DNA of 20,726 bases, taken from NCBI GenBank assembly GCA_958352885.1, contig CATWQI010000017.1, positions 1-20,726 on the forward strand, in the 5' to 3' direction. This DNA comes from an uncultured Duncaniella sp. GTDB taxonomy: Bacteria > Bacteroidota > Bacteroidia > Bacteroidales > Muribaculaceae. Below, one piece after another: positions 1 through 7,216 of this stretch (the stretch's first letter is position 1; each line of letters starts with the position of its first letter). Under the pieces are notes generated by a model. It was given only the letters and a program-made list of their open reading frames with translations, was not told the DNA's origin and made no database searches. The translations under genes and the position numbers were made by a program.

Positions 1-2
1 TC

Positions 3-71
3 AATAATCCGGAAAAAGAGTGGGAAATCATCCTTTCTGAGGCATCCGGTGCACCACCGCTTTTTGATTGA
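3..71 (+). CDS. C-terminal end of an unidentified protein (partial)
   Basis: An open frame enters from the left edge and ends with TGA at 69-71. It encodes 22 residues ending SGAPPLFD. It is probably the tail of a real gene because it is open to the edge and is followed 24 bp later by a terminator-like hairpin. Too little remains to name a family. Confidence 0.4.
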   Translation, partial: NNPEKEWEIILSEASGAPPLFD

Positions 72-90
72 GGGGGCTTGTAAAATGAAA

Positions 91-136
91 TAAAAGACTC
101 GAACGCCATAAAATCAGTGTTCGAGCCATCCATTTT
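91..136. terminator. Probable bidirectional intrinsic terminator between convergent genes
   Basis: The arms GACTCGAACGC (96-106) and GTGTTCGAGCC (117-127) pair over 11 bp with two G-U type positions and a 10-nt loop. On the minus strand the hairpin is followed by a T-rich tail (TTTTATTTCATTTT), which fits termination of the outer-membrane protein operon ending at 188. On the plus strand a five-T run at 132-136 follows a short gap, giving a weaker terminator for the partial gene at the left edge. Confidence 0.6.
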
Positions 137-187
137 TGCCATCTTCAAGTTTTATCGGACAGCAATAATTTGTAATCAAGAATCGTT

Positions 188-2521
188 TTACATACGACTC
201 TTTTCATTATCTCCGGCTCCTGTGCCACGATATTTAGAACGAGTAGCATTGAACTTGTATCTTATAGCCAAACGAATAGATCGGCTTTCAAACTGATTAT
301 AGTTATAAGTCATTATATCACCGCTATACATTGTAGTCCTGTCGGAATAATTATTCAACAAGTCTGTTGCATATAACGTGAAGGAGAGATTATTATTAAA
401 AAATGATTTACGCACCATCAAATCAATCTTATTGGTTGGCCTCATAAATGTGTTTTGACCGTTTCCTGCTGTCATGAATTGAAAATCTGCACCCAAAGTC
501 CAATTTTTTGGTAAAGAGAAAAGGTTTTCGAGACTGAAAGAGAAGAATGGCTTTCCAAGGCAAAGCTTCTCTCCTCGATATATGGTGTTATAAAATTGCT
601 TCATCATAGCGATTACTGGTTGAGGCTGCCAGCACCCGATTATCGGTTGTGCGCCAATGGCTACCTGAAACTGTGTATAATGAGGTACGTTTTCAAACGA
701 CAGCATCTTTACAGCAGGGTCATCTTTATATGCGCTCGTTTTCCAGAAAATCGCATCGATTTCGTGATTGACGGATACTTGTGCGAAAAAATATTTCCAC
801 ATACCCATCAATTGGAAGAGATACATCTTTGTCGGTCTTAGCTTCGGATTACCGCATTGATATGAAAAACGATTTATATATTCAATTCCACCATCAAGCT
901 GTTGATATGTCGGTCGCCGAGTCTTGTTGGTGAACGAGAAAGATAGGTTGACTTTATTGATTGGTGCGCTTAATGAGAATGTGGGAAAGAAATTGTTATA
1001 GGTTTTCGATTGGTTCTCTTGAAGCTTGTTGCCCTCAAAATACCTATAATTGACATGTTCATATCTTAATCCGGCTGAAATATTTAACACTCCGAATGCC
1101 TGCGACAAATTTGCAAAAAAGGCAATATTATCTTCATAAATATCAGTTAATGAATTATCAATAGGTGCTCCATTATAGGAATTCGCATACTCAAGACGGG
1201 TGTTTGTGTACTCCTCTCCAACCTCTATATTACCTTTCCATACAGGATAAGAGAGAGATAATTTTTCTGCTAACAGCCGACTTTTCTTCAGTCCTTCCGA
1301 CACGATATGGCGGTCATTATCAGGGTTATTGACGGGACTCTCAAATTGGTCATCGCTTCTGTCGCCTCTTGATTGCGTGAAGTCTGCATTAAAATCAACA
1401 TCAAGTTTTCCGAACGATCCATTATAGTATAGGTTTGCTTCCTGAACGGGTCTGACAGTTTCTTTATTTAGCCAATCAAAAGATATTTCATCGGAGGAAG
1501 TCAGTTCTGATTGAGTATAAAGACTGACATTTGAGAGCCCAAAAGCATGTGTGTAGCTTTTTTCATGCCCGACACGGTAATAGGCCCCGATTGAATGATT
1601 ATCTAAGAATTGATAACTGAAACCCACTTTGCCATATAAATCATTAAACTTTCCGATTGATTTGGATGAAATGGATTGGTGCATGGTGTTATCGCCATAT
1701 GTAAACATCTCGGTCTTGTCTCGATTTAACTTTTTACCTATGTGGAAATATCCATTGCCAAAGATTTCCAATCCATCATGACGATAGCTTAGAGATATAT
1801 CTGTAGTATTACGTGCAAAATGAGAGGTTGTAATCTGGTCATAGAGATCTGAGCTGAACCCCTCGCCTTTAGGAGGGATGGTCTTGATTCTGATTACTGC
1901 TTGAACTTCCGACGAGTATTGAGCACCGGGATTTGTTACAACCTCAACAGAACGGATATTTTCTGAACTTAGTTGCTGCAATTCCGTCAAGCTCCTTACA
2001 AGTTTGCCGTTGATGTATATAAGAGGTGTTCCCTTTCCGAATACGGTAAACGATCCGTCTGATTCGCGTACCAATGGAAGATAAGACAACACATCATTAG
2101 CGGTCCCCAATTTAGACAGCACACTATTCTCCACATTTGTAACCATAGCGTTTCCTTTGAGGCGCGTTGTCGGAAGATTAGCTCTGACTACTACTTCGTC
2201 GAGCATCACGGATGATTCCTTAAGCATTATTGTACCGAAATCACCTGTCGGTGCTATCAGAGCAAAATAATCCTCGTAACCTGTCATAGAGATTTTTATC
2301 CTGTTTGCAGATGCAGAATGCTGATCAAAGAGAAACTCACCTCTGTCATCGGTGATAACACCATTGACAAATGTGCTATCTTTGAGAAGAACCACATTGG
2401 CAAACGGAAGAGGCTCTTTATCTGCGCCTACAACCTTACCTGTTAATACTTGTGCCGTTAATTGCGTCATTGTTGATAAAGATATGGTCACAAGCATAGA
2501 TATTAGTGTATAAATTTTCAT
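188..2521 (-). CDS. Outer-membrane beta-barrel (TonB-dependent receptor-like) protein with carboxypeptidase-regulatory-like N-terminal domain
   Basis: The 777-aa protein starts at an ATG whose first bases overlap the stop of the upstream small gene (ATGA). Residues 1-24 form a signal peptide ending LTAQ. About 26-105 read as a CarboxypepD_reg-like beta domain (LTGKVVGADKEPLPFANVVL). About 106-215 form a plug-like region (LDEVVV, then YINGKLV and IRSVEVVTNPGAQY). The rest is rich in alternating aromatic strands typical of a 22-strand-like barrel and ends in a tail with KYRGTGAG, which from memory is common in the Bacteroidetes 'outer membrane beta-barrel family' (OMP_b-brl_3) proteins. There is no SusD partner next to it, so it is not a classic SusC/SusD pair. 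Its ligand is unknown. It is the second gene of a two-gene operon, divergent from a sensor kinase that probably regulates it (inference). Confidence 0.85.
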   Translation of the reverse strand: MKIYTLISMLVTISLSTMTQLTAQVLTGKVVGADKEPLPFANVVLLKDSTFVNGVITDDRGEFLFDQHSASANRIKISMTGYEDYFALIAPTGDFGTIMLKESSVMLDEVVVRANLPTTRLKGNAMVTNVENSVLSKLGTANDVLSYLPLVRESDGSFTVFGKGTPLIYINGKLVRSLTELQQLSSENIRSVEVVTNPGAQYSSEVQAVIRIKTIPPKGEGFSSDLYDQITTSHFARNTTDISLSYRHDGLEIFGNGYFHIGKKLNRDKTEMFTYGDNTMHQSISSKSIGKFNDLYGKVGFSYQFLDNHSIGAYYRVGHEKSYTHAFGLSNVSLYTQSELTSSDEISFDWLNKETVRPVQEANLYYNGSFGKLDVDFNADFTQSRGDRSDDQFESPVNNPDNDRHIVSEGLKKSRLLAEKLSLSYPVWKGNIEVGEEYTNTRLEYANSYNGAPIDNSLTDIYEDNIAFFANLSQAFGVLNISAGLRYEHVNYRYFEGNKLQENQSKTYNNFFPTFSLSAPINKVNLSFSFTNKTRRPTYQQLDGGIEYINRFSYQCGNPKLRPTKMYLFQLMGMWKYFFAQVSVNHEIDAIFWKTSAYKDDPAVKMLSFENVPHYTQFQVAIGAQPIIGCWQPQPVIAMMKQFYNTIYRGEKLCLGKPFFSFSLENLFSLPKNWTLGADFQFMTAGNGQNTFMRPTNKIDLMVRKSFFNNNLSFTLYATDLLNNYSDRTTMYSGDIMTYNYNQFESRSIRLAIRYKFNATRSKYRGTGAGDNEKSRM

Positions 2522-2886
2522 TTCTTGAAATCTATCTTTGTTAATATATCATTGTTAGCACTCCACTTCAAAAGCCAAACATCTCCCGTTATCGAATCAA
2601 ATAGAATCCACTCCCAGCTACTATCGGTTGGATACAATTTAAATCGTCCTGTTTGGTTGTCCGAAGCAAGTGGATGTGAGTTAAGTATCCTGCTTTTTTC
2701 AGGATTTGCCGGCGCGATACCAATGATTGTCCCATCTCTTGTGTCAAGACGAAGAAATACTCCTGTGGATACCGGATACAAAGCATAGTTCGTATCTTTA
2801 GATGTCGGAATAACAACCCTTATATCTTCAGCCCACAAGCAAAATGTAACAATAAATAGTACTATTGATATTATAGTTCTTCTCAT
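2518..2886 (-). CDS. Small exported protein with two internal beta repeats, function unknown
   Basis: The start was placed at the ATG at 2886 (122 aa), not at the upstream in-frame ATG at 2916. The upstream ATG falls inside the predicted -7 box (2914-2921), and starting at 2886 gives a clean signal peptide MRRTIISIVLFIVTFCLWA before EDIRV. The mature part contains two related units. The first has YALYPVSTGVFLRLDTRDGT and the second RFKLYPTDSSWEWILFDSIT followed by GDVWLLKWS. They share the pattern LYP-x(5)-(F/W)-x-x-LD-x-x-(D/T)G. The stop codon overlaps the start of the receptor gene by 4 bp, so the two are translationally linked. It may be a periplasmic or surface accessory to the barrel, or an input to the divergent kinase. 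I do not recognise a named family. Confidence 0.75.
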   Translation of the reverse strand: MRRTIISIVLFIVTFCLWAEDIRVVIPTSKDTNYALYPVSTGVFLRLDTRDGTIIGIAPANPEKSRILNSHPLASDNQTGRFKLYPTDSSWEWILFDSITGDVWLLKWSANNDILTKIDFKK

Positions 2887-2913
2887 AATGATATTTTTGG
2901 AGATATTATAATG

Positions 2914-2921
2914 CAAAATTA
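2914..2921 (-). promoter_or_regulatory. -7 box (TAATTTTG) of the small exported protein/receptor operon
   Basis: The minus strand reads TAATTTTGCATT, matching TAnnTTTG, the Bacteroidetes primary sigma factor -7 element. The inferred start of transcription near 2910 leaves a leader of about 24 nt before the ATG at 2886. No TTTG lies 19-20 bp upstream. A GTCTTAGTT repeat (2942-2950) lies where the -33 contact would be, suggesting dependence on an activator. Confidence 0.6.
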
Positions 2922-2941
2922 CAGTGAGCTTCCTATACCTC

Positions 2942-2981
2942 GTCTTAGTTTTGCCTCCTTTAGTCTTAGTTAGTCTTAGTT
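2942..2981. promoter_or_regulatory. Direct-repeat operator, three copies of GTCTTAGTT, between divergent promoters
   Basis: Identical 9-mers GTCTTAGTT start at 2942, 2963 and 2973. The last two lie in a perfect 10-bp tandem repeat (TAGTCTTAGT at 2961-2970 and 2971-2980). Spacings of 21 and 10 bp place all copies on nearly the same helix face. That is the usual arrangement for OmpR/PhoB-family regulators, which bind direct repeats about one helical turn apart. The adjacent 4322-5020 regulator is of that family, so it is the natural candidate to bind here (inference). Confidence 0.6.
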
Positions 2982-3007
2982 GAGAGTATTATCTTATGAA
3001 ATTTGTG

Positions 3008-3015
3008 TAAATTTG
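3008..3015 (+). promoter_or_regulatory. -7 box (TAAATTTG) of the kinase/regulator operon
   Basis: TAAATTTG matches TAnnTTTG and ends 3 bp before the chosen ATG at 3019, implying a leaderless or nearly leaderless transcript. There is no -33 TTTG at the right distance. The tandem GTCTTAGTT copies at 2963-2981 sit at about -38 to -56 relative to the inferred start, suggesting positive autoregulation by the operon's own regulator. Confidence 0.5.
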
Positions 3016-3018
3016 CAT

Positions 3019-4335
3019 ATGAGAAATTTCAAGACCATTACAATTTTATGCCTAAGTGTCATTGCAATTATGGTAATGGCAAATATATGGTTCCTATATG
3101 GACTATATGACACATATAAGCTACAATATATTGAGCAAATTGAAAACTGTGTAAGACGGGCAGACATAATATCGTGGATTAGAATAATGCGTTCTTCTTT
3201 TGGAGTGAACGACTCCCATCTTACTCTAAACTTGACATTAGACGGAGATTCCACGGATACAGAATGGTATGATTACCCTGATGTAGATAGACGGATGGTA
3301 GAAGAACTAATCTCGGCTTTCGCAGCCGAAAGCGAGACAGACTATGTTTTGAAAGAGCAGAACTATTCTATCATTGACGATGTCTTCAAAAAACAGCTCA
3401 ATAATGCCAATATTCATCCCGACTACGCGGTTATTCTACCAAAAGACTCCACACTATCCAATGATTCGGGCCTTTGGATGATAAAATTCACAATTGGTCA
3501 AGGTAATACCCATTTATATAATGTATATGTGACATCTCTTGGAAAAGAAGTTCTTAGTCAGATGTCCGGAATAATCGTTACCTCTGCGATAATTCTTATT
3601 CTGATGGGATTTCTTATATGGTATCTGCTTCATTGGGTAGGACGTTTACGCACGATTGAACAGATGAAGGATGACTTTACCCACAACATGACTCATGAGC
3701 TGAAAACTCCGGTGGCTGTAGCTTATTCAGCGGCGGATTCAATGCTCCGCTACTATGACCAGAGCGACGAGGCAAGGAATAAACAGTTCCTTAAGATTAT
3801 TATGCAACGACTGAGTTTCCTTTCCGGCATGATTGAGAATATACTGTCAATGAGTATGGAACGCTTCAAGACGATGAAACTCAGCATTGAGAATGTCGAG
3901 GTAAAGCCGATTGTCGAAGAAGTGGCGGGAATGATTGAGCTTAAAGCCGACAAACCGGTGAAGATTGATATTGAAATCCCGGACAACCTGTCAGTTATGG
4001 CAGATTCATTACATTTCGGCAATGTCCTGTCAAATCTGATAGACAACGCCGTGAAATATTCCGAAGATACTGTCAACATTAAAATTAAGGCAGCCAACAA
4101 CTCAATTGTAATTGCAGACAACGGCATAGGAATAGACAAGGACAATCTCCCTTATATATTTGATAAGTTCTATCGTGTCACCTCAGGAGACCGTTATGAG
4201 GTTGGAGGTTACGGGCTTGGACTTTTCTATGTAAAGCAGATTGTTGAATTACTTGGCTGGAGCATAGACGTGACAAGCAAACCGGGAGTCGGGACGAAAT
4301 TCACTATTAAATTCAAAAGCAATGAGGAAAGATAA
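3019..4335 (+). CDS. Membrane sensor histidine kinase, RprX-like
   Basis: The start is the ATG at 3019 (438 aa). A further upstream in-frame TTG at 2980 would place the start inside the operator repeats. Domain order: TM helix about 6-29; periplasmic sensor region about 31-182 with no recognised fold; TM helix about 184-206; HisKA domain with phospho-acceptor His226 in THELKTP; HATPase_c domain with N-box NLIDNAVK (Asn343), G1 DNGIGI (Asp367) and G2 GGYGLGL (396-402). All catalytic motifs are intact. It overlaps the response regulator gene by 14 bp, so the two form one operon. Overall form resembles the RprX/RprY-type systems of Bacteroides. It is divergent from the exported-protein/receptor operon, so it probably senses an envelope condition linked to that receptor (inference). 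Confidence 0.9.
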   Translation: MRNFKTITILCLSVIAIMVMANIWFLYGLYDTYKLQYIEQIENCVRRADIISWIRIMRSSFGVNDSHLTLNLTLDGDSTDTEWYDYPDVDRRMVEELISAFAAESETDYVLKEQNYSIIDDVFKKQLNNANIHPDYAVILPKDSTLSNDSGLWMIKFTIGQGNTHLYNVYVTSLGKEVLSQMSGIIVTSAIILILMGFLIWYLLHWVGRLRTIEQMKDDFTHNMTHELKTPVAVAYSAADSMLRYYDQSDEARNKQFLKIIMQRLSFLSGMIENILSMSMERFKTMKLSIENVEVKPIVEEVAGMIELKADKPVKIDIEIPDNLSVMADSLHFGNVLSNLIDNAVKYSEDTVNIKIKAANNSIVIADNGIGIDKDNLPYIFDKFYRVTSGDRYEVGGYGLGLFYVKQIVELLGWSIDVTSKPGVGTKFTIKFKSNEER

Positions 4336-5020
4336 GATATTGCTCGTAGAAGATGACTCAACTCTTTCATTTATTGTGCAGGATGCGCTGACCCGTGAAG
4401 GTTTTGATGTCGTTTGTGCTTCAAACGGAGAGTTCGGGCTTAAACTCTTCAAGGAGTCCGAACCGGATATTATTGTTGCAGACGTGATGATGCCAAAGAT
4501 GGACGGTTTTGAGATGGTAAGGCTTATCCGTCTTACAGCACCAGCTGTACCCGTGCTGTTCCTGACCGCAAGAACTGCGCTCGATGATGTTGTAAAAGGT
4601 TTTGAACTCGGAGCAAACGACTACATTCGCAAGCCATTTCAGATTCTTGAACTCGTAGTACGCATCAAGGCATTGTTGAAGCGGAAGCAACAGGGAATAA
4701 CCGAAGATACCAACCTCGCAATCTGTGATTGTTCGCTTGATTTTGCATCTCAACGGCTTACAGTAGGTCCGGGAATAATAGAACTGACACATACTGAGGC
4801 AGTAATAATTGATGAGTTGTTCCGACATCCAAACGAAGTGGTTGAAGCCAAAACACTGATGTATCGCATCTGGCAGAACGACGATTACAACAACCTTAAC
4901 CGTCTCCACGGATTTATCTATAAACTCCGCAAACACCTGTCGAAATCCACAGGACTGGAGTTGCTAAATATCAGAGGTATAGGTTACAAGTTGGCAATAA
5001 AACAATTGGATAGTATTTGA
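4322..5020 (+). CDS. OmpR/PhoB-family response regulator, RprY-like
   Basis: The 232-aa protein has a receiver domain (about 4-118) with acidic pocket Glu10-Asp11-Asp12, phosphorylation site Asp54 (VADVMMPKMDG), Thr82 and Lys104 (RKP). A C-terminal winged-helix Trans_reg_C domain (about 128-228) ends with RLHGFIYKLRKHL and INIRGIGYKL-like residues (LLNIRGIGYKLAI). It partners the overlapping kinase gene. OmpR-family proteins bind tandem direct repeats, and three GTCTTAGTT copies lie at the head of this operon. It probably activates both its own operon and the divergent envelope operon. Confidence 0.93.
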   Translation: MRKDKILLVEDDSTLSFIVQDALTREGFDVVCASNGEFGLKLFKESEPDIIVADVMMPKMDGFEMVRLIRLTAPAVPVLFLTARTALDDVVKGFELGANDYIRKPFQILELVVRIKALLKRKQQGITEDTNLAICDCSLDFASQRLTVGPGIIELTHTEAVIIDELFRHPNEVVEAKTLMYRIWQNDDYNNLNRLHGFIYKLRKHLSKSTGLELLNIRGIGYKLAIKQLDSI

Positions 5021-5062
5021 ATACAGACTTTTATCCGTATCTGAACAATAGTCTATTGAGCC

Positions 5063-5081
5063 TGCTCTATTGATTAGAGCA
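5063..5081. terminator. Hairpin between convergent genes, overlapping a stop codon
   Basis: TGCTCTA (5063-5069) and TAGAGCA (5075-5081) form a perfect 7-bp stem with a 5-nt loop. The stop codon of the minus-strand regulator gene (TAA at 5074-5076) lies inside it. Neither side has a proper T-run, so termination is uncertain. It could act as a barrier for both converging transcripts. Confidence 0.35.
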
Positions 5082-5823
5082 ACTTGTAGTTGATGGCGCA
5101 AGAAATAGCCTCGGAGATATTGTTTACCTCCAGTTTCTCAAACAATCTTCGGCGGGCGGATTTCACGGAGTTAACGGCGAGGTGTGCTTTCTCGGCGATG
5201 GCGTTGATTGTCAATCCTTGAATGGAAAGCGCCAGTATTGCTTTCTCGGTTTCGTTAAGAACGGGAGCGGCATGTTCCTCCCAGCGGTGTAAAGCAAGGT
5301 CATATTCCCAATATCCGGCTCTGTCTCTGCAGTGCATGGTGATTTGTCCTGCTTTGGAGTGGGTGGACAGCGACACCACCGAAAGTCCGAGCCACACGGA
5401 ACCGTCGGGTTGATAGGCAAGGCCTGTAAGCTTGTGATTGATAAGGAGTTTTTTGTGACCGTTGACTATATGGAAATCATAGAATATGGTGTATTTCTTT
5501 CTCTCAGCAGGCGGTATTCTATTGATGAAAGAGAAGCCTGCCTGATTTATCTCCAACAGCATATCGATTTCGTCGGCAGGCACATGATCGAGATAGAACT
5601 GATAGCCGAGGGCCTTGACCTTCTTTGGCGACATTCCGCAAAGGAATAGCGGATTGGGCGACACATATAGGAAATTCTTGCGGTAATAGTCTATGATATA
5701 AACACTTTGGTAAGTGGTGTTGGCAAATGCCTCGGCTGTGCGCACGAAAGTATCAGCAAGCCCGTAATCTGGGTTACCGCCGGCGGTATTACCTGAATAG
5801 AAGAAGTCGTCTGCCTTGTTCAT
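5074..5823 (-). CDS. PAS-like/LuxR-type transcriptional regulator
   Basis: The 249-aa protein has no signal peptide. Residues about 38-155 look like a PAS fold (VYIIDYYRKNFLYVSPNPLF, ending in the strand WLGLSVVSLS). The C-terminal region about 186-248 is a GerE/LuxR helix-turn-helix (LNETEKAILALSIQGLTINA, then VNSVKSARRRLFEKLEV). This matches a common Bacteroidales type of soluble regulator with a PAS-like ligand domain. The ligand and targets are unknown. It lies between the kinase/regulator operon (convergent) and the Crp-like gene upstream on the same strand, 115 bp away. Confidence 0.85.
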   Translation of the reverse strand: MNKADDFFYSGNTAGGNPDYGLADTFVRTAEAFANTTYQSVYIIDYYRKNFLYVSPNPLFLCGMSPKKVKALGYQFYLDHVPADEIDMLLEINQAGFSFINRIPPAERKKYTIFYDFHIVNGHKKLLINHKLTGLAYQPDGSVWLGLSVVSLSTHSKAGQITMHCRDRAGYWEYDLALHRWEEHAAPVLNETEKAILALSIQGLTINAIAEKAHLAVNSVKSARRRLFEKLEVNNISEAISCAINYKLL

Positions 5824-5845
5824 GATGTATAAACGGATATGTGCA

Positions 5846-5853
5846 CAAAGGTA
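5846..5853 (-). promoter_or_regulatory. -7 box (TACCTTTG) of the LuxR-type regulator gene
   Basis: The minus strand reads TACCTTTGTG, a match to TAnnTTTG, with an inferred start near 5842 and a leader of about 20 nt. No TTTG is visible 19-20 bp upstream, so the call rests on the -7 element alone. Confidence 0.45.
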
Positions 5854-5938
5854 AACAGATATTACGGGATAATGTTACTGATTCATATGGAATTGATAGC
5901 TAAGAGGCAAAATGTCAACATAGGTTGATATTCTGAAC

Positions 5939-6517
5939 TTATCCCAATGAGAGAAGCTCCTTGCGGATTCTGCTGAGATGGGTAGGAGTAATCTGAAGAT
6001 AAGCCGCAATCTCTTTCTGAGGAACATCTTGTTCTATTTGAGAATGACAGTGTATTAGGTCAAGATAACGTTCGGTGGGCGATTTCGAGTATAAGTCAAT
6101 ATGACGTACCCGTAAAGATTTATATGCTTGCTGAATCATAATCCGTCCTTGTCGGCAAGCCTTAGAGTCTTTGTCGTAAATATCTGGTAGTATAGTGGCA
6201 TCCATAACCATCGCTGTTGATTTCCGTCCCGCTCGTATGCAAAATGGTGAGGGGGCGTTCTCCATGCAATCCGGATAATTACCCACAAGGGCACCGGGAA
6301 ATGCAAAGCCGCCGATAAGTGCATCTCTATTTTTGTTCTCAAAACCGTCATATCTGAAATAGCCGGATACGACAAAACCGAATACAGATGAAAATTCTCC
6401 TAACTCACAAAGTAAATCACCTCGTGATAATGTTATGAGCTTGCCATGATCTTCAATTAAATCATGCCAGAATTTAAGGTCTATGCCCTCGGTATGTGTG
6501 TTAAAATGTTGGTTCAT
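5939..6517 (-). CDS. Crp/Fnr-family transcriptional regulator
   Basis: The start is the ATG at 6517 (192 aa), one codon inside an upstream TTG. Residues about 25-110 form a cyclic-nucleotide-binding-like beta roll (LSRGDLLCELGEFSSVFGFV, VSGYFRY). About 120-145 form the dimer helix, and about 150-190 a short helix-turn-helix with PQKEIAAYLQITPTHLSRIR as the DNA-reading part. The lack of the conserved Arg-Ser/Thr ligand pocket of Escherichia coli Crp suggests it does not bind cAMP in the classical way, as for many Bacteroidetes members. It is transcribed divergently from a tiny membrane protein gene at 6655. Confidence 0.87.
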   Translation of the reverse strand: MNQHFNTHTEGIDLKFWHDLIEDHGKLITLSRGDLLCELGEFSSVFGFVVSGYFRYDGFENKNRDALIGGFAFPGALVGNYPDCMENAPSPFCIRAGRKSTAMVMDATILPDIYDKDSKACRQGRIMIQQAYKSLRVRHIDLYSKSPTERYLDLIHCHSQIEQDVPQKEIAAYLQITPTHLSRIRKELLSLG

Positions 6518-6522
6518 CAATA

Positions 6523-6530
6523 CAAAATTA
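6523..6530 (-). promoter_or_regulatory. -7 box (TAATTTTG) of the Crp-like gene
   Basis: The minus strand reads TAATTTTGTATTGATG, with only 5 nt between the TAnnTTTG box and the ATG at 6517. The inferred transcript would have almost no leader. No clear -33 TTTG is present. Confidence 0.45.
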
Positions 6531-6584
6531 CAAAATAATACTGATACTCCATTTGTTAGTCTCCGGAAATCAGAATAAAATTGC

Positions 6585-6592
6585 TATATTTG
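6585..6592 (+). promoter_or_regulatory. -7 box (TATATTTG) for the 63-aa membrane protein gene
   Basis: TATATTTG matches TAnnTTTG. The inferred start is near 6596, giving a leader of about 60 nt that contains a 7-codon ORF (6620-6643). The nearest upstream TTTG (6552-6555) is about 29 bp away, too far for a standard -33 box. Confidence 0.4.
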
Positions 6593-6654
6593 CGATAAGT
6601 AAAATAATCACCCGTAAGAATGCATTACTGTGCTATAATGTAGATGTGACTACT

Positions 6655-6846
6655 ATGGAAATTAAGAATGGCAAAAAGAATTTAATCACAGGAGAAACGA
6701 TATGTTTTATTGTGGGTATATTATCTGCGATAGTCTGCTGTTATTGGCTTTTCAGAGCTCTCGTTTATGATGATACCCATATTCCGGAAATATTGCTAAG
6801 TATGAACATCGCCTTGTTTCTGGTGCTTTATGCTGCAAAGCGATAA
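6655..6846 (+). CDS. Tiny two-helix membrane protein, function unknown
   Basis: The ATG at 6655 gives 63 aa. The longer frame from a TTG at 6553 would overlap the promoter and add an unlikely N-terminus. A charged start (MEIKNGKKNL) precedes a first hydrophobic helix (about 13-32, ETICFIVGILSAIVCCYWLF) and a second (about 44-60, LLSMNIALFLVLYAA), ending in KR. This predicts a helical hairpin in the inner membrane with a short outer loop containing YDDTH. I recognise no family. Its head-to-head position with the Crp-like gene makes it a possible target of that regulator (inference). Confidence 0.55.
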   Translation: MEIKNGKKNLITGETICFIVGILSAIVCCYWLFRALVYDDTHIPEILLSMNIALFLVLYAAKR

Positions 6847-6887
6847 GTGCTGCTTATAAATGGATAGTGCGTACTGCTATAATCTTA

Positions 6888-7130
6888 TTAATGCAGTCCG
6901 ATTGATATGCCTATCCCGGTGATAATAAATCCTATGAGCATTATTGCCAACCAGATTTTGATAAGTTTTCTCATGTAAGGGCTTGGCGGACCTTGTGTAA
7001 AGACGTTGAGTTTCATTGAGCGTGCAAGCCCTCCGATCGAATCTCGAAGTCCTTTATATGCTACGTAGAAACCGAAAATAGAGCCAATCAGCAGAATCCC
7101 TAATCCACAGTATATTATAATTGAGTACAT
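6888..7130 (-). CDS. Small two-helix membrane protein, function unknown
   Basis: The 80-aa protein starts at the ATG at 7130. Hydrophobic helices lie at about 2-25 and about 58-78, separated by a basic and Pro/Gly-containing loop (KGLRDSIGGLARSMKLN, then QGPPSPYMRK). I do not recognise the family. No TAnnTTTG box is visible upstream. It lies 86 bp downstream of nothing on its own strand except the exported-protein gene at 7217-8080, which ends before it, so it could be read through from that gene. Confidence 0.5.
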   Translation of the reverse strand: MYSIIIYCGLGILLIGSIFGFYVAYKGLRDSIGGLARSMKLNVFTQGPPSPYMRKLIKIWLAIMLIGFIITGIGISIGLH

Positions 7131-7216
7131 TTTCTGATTAATTTTGGAGTTACTTTTTAACGCCTGTCTTTTACCGAATGTTTAATATTGCTGTGAATTG
7201 GGATTTCTCGGCACCC

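Noticed and set aside
188..2521. SusC-type polysaccharide receptor
   Set aside because: Length is below the usual SusC size of about 1000 residues and there is no SusD gene beside it. The pattern fits the shorter OMP_b-brl_3 type.
2980..3018. Upstream TTG start for the histidine kinase
   Set aside because: It would place coding sequence over the operator repeats and the -7 box and add a polar N-terminus before TM1. The ATG at 3019 fits better.
4421..4936. 171-aa minus-strand frame
   Set aside because: Antisense to the intact response regulator; no start signal or domain.
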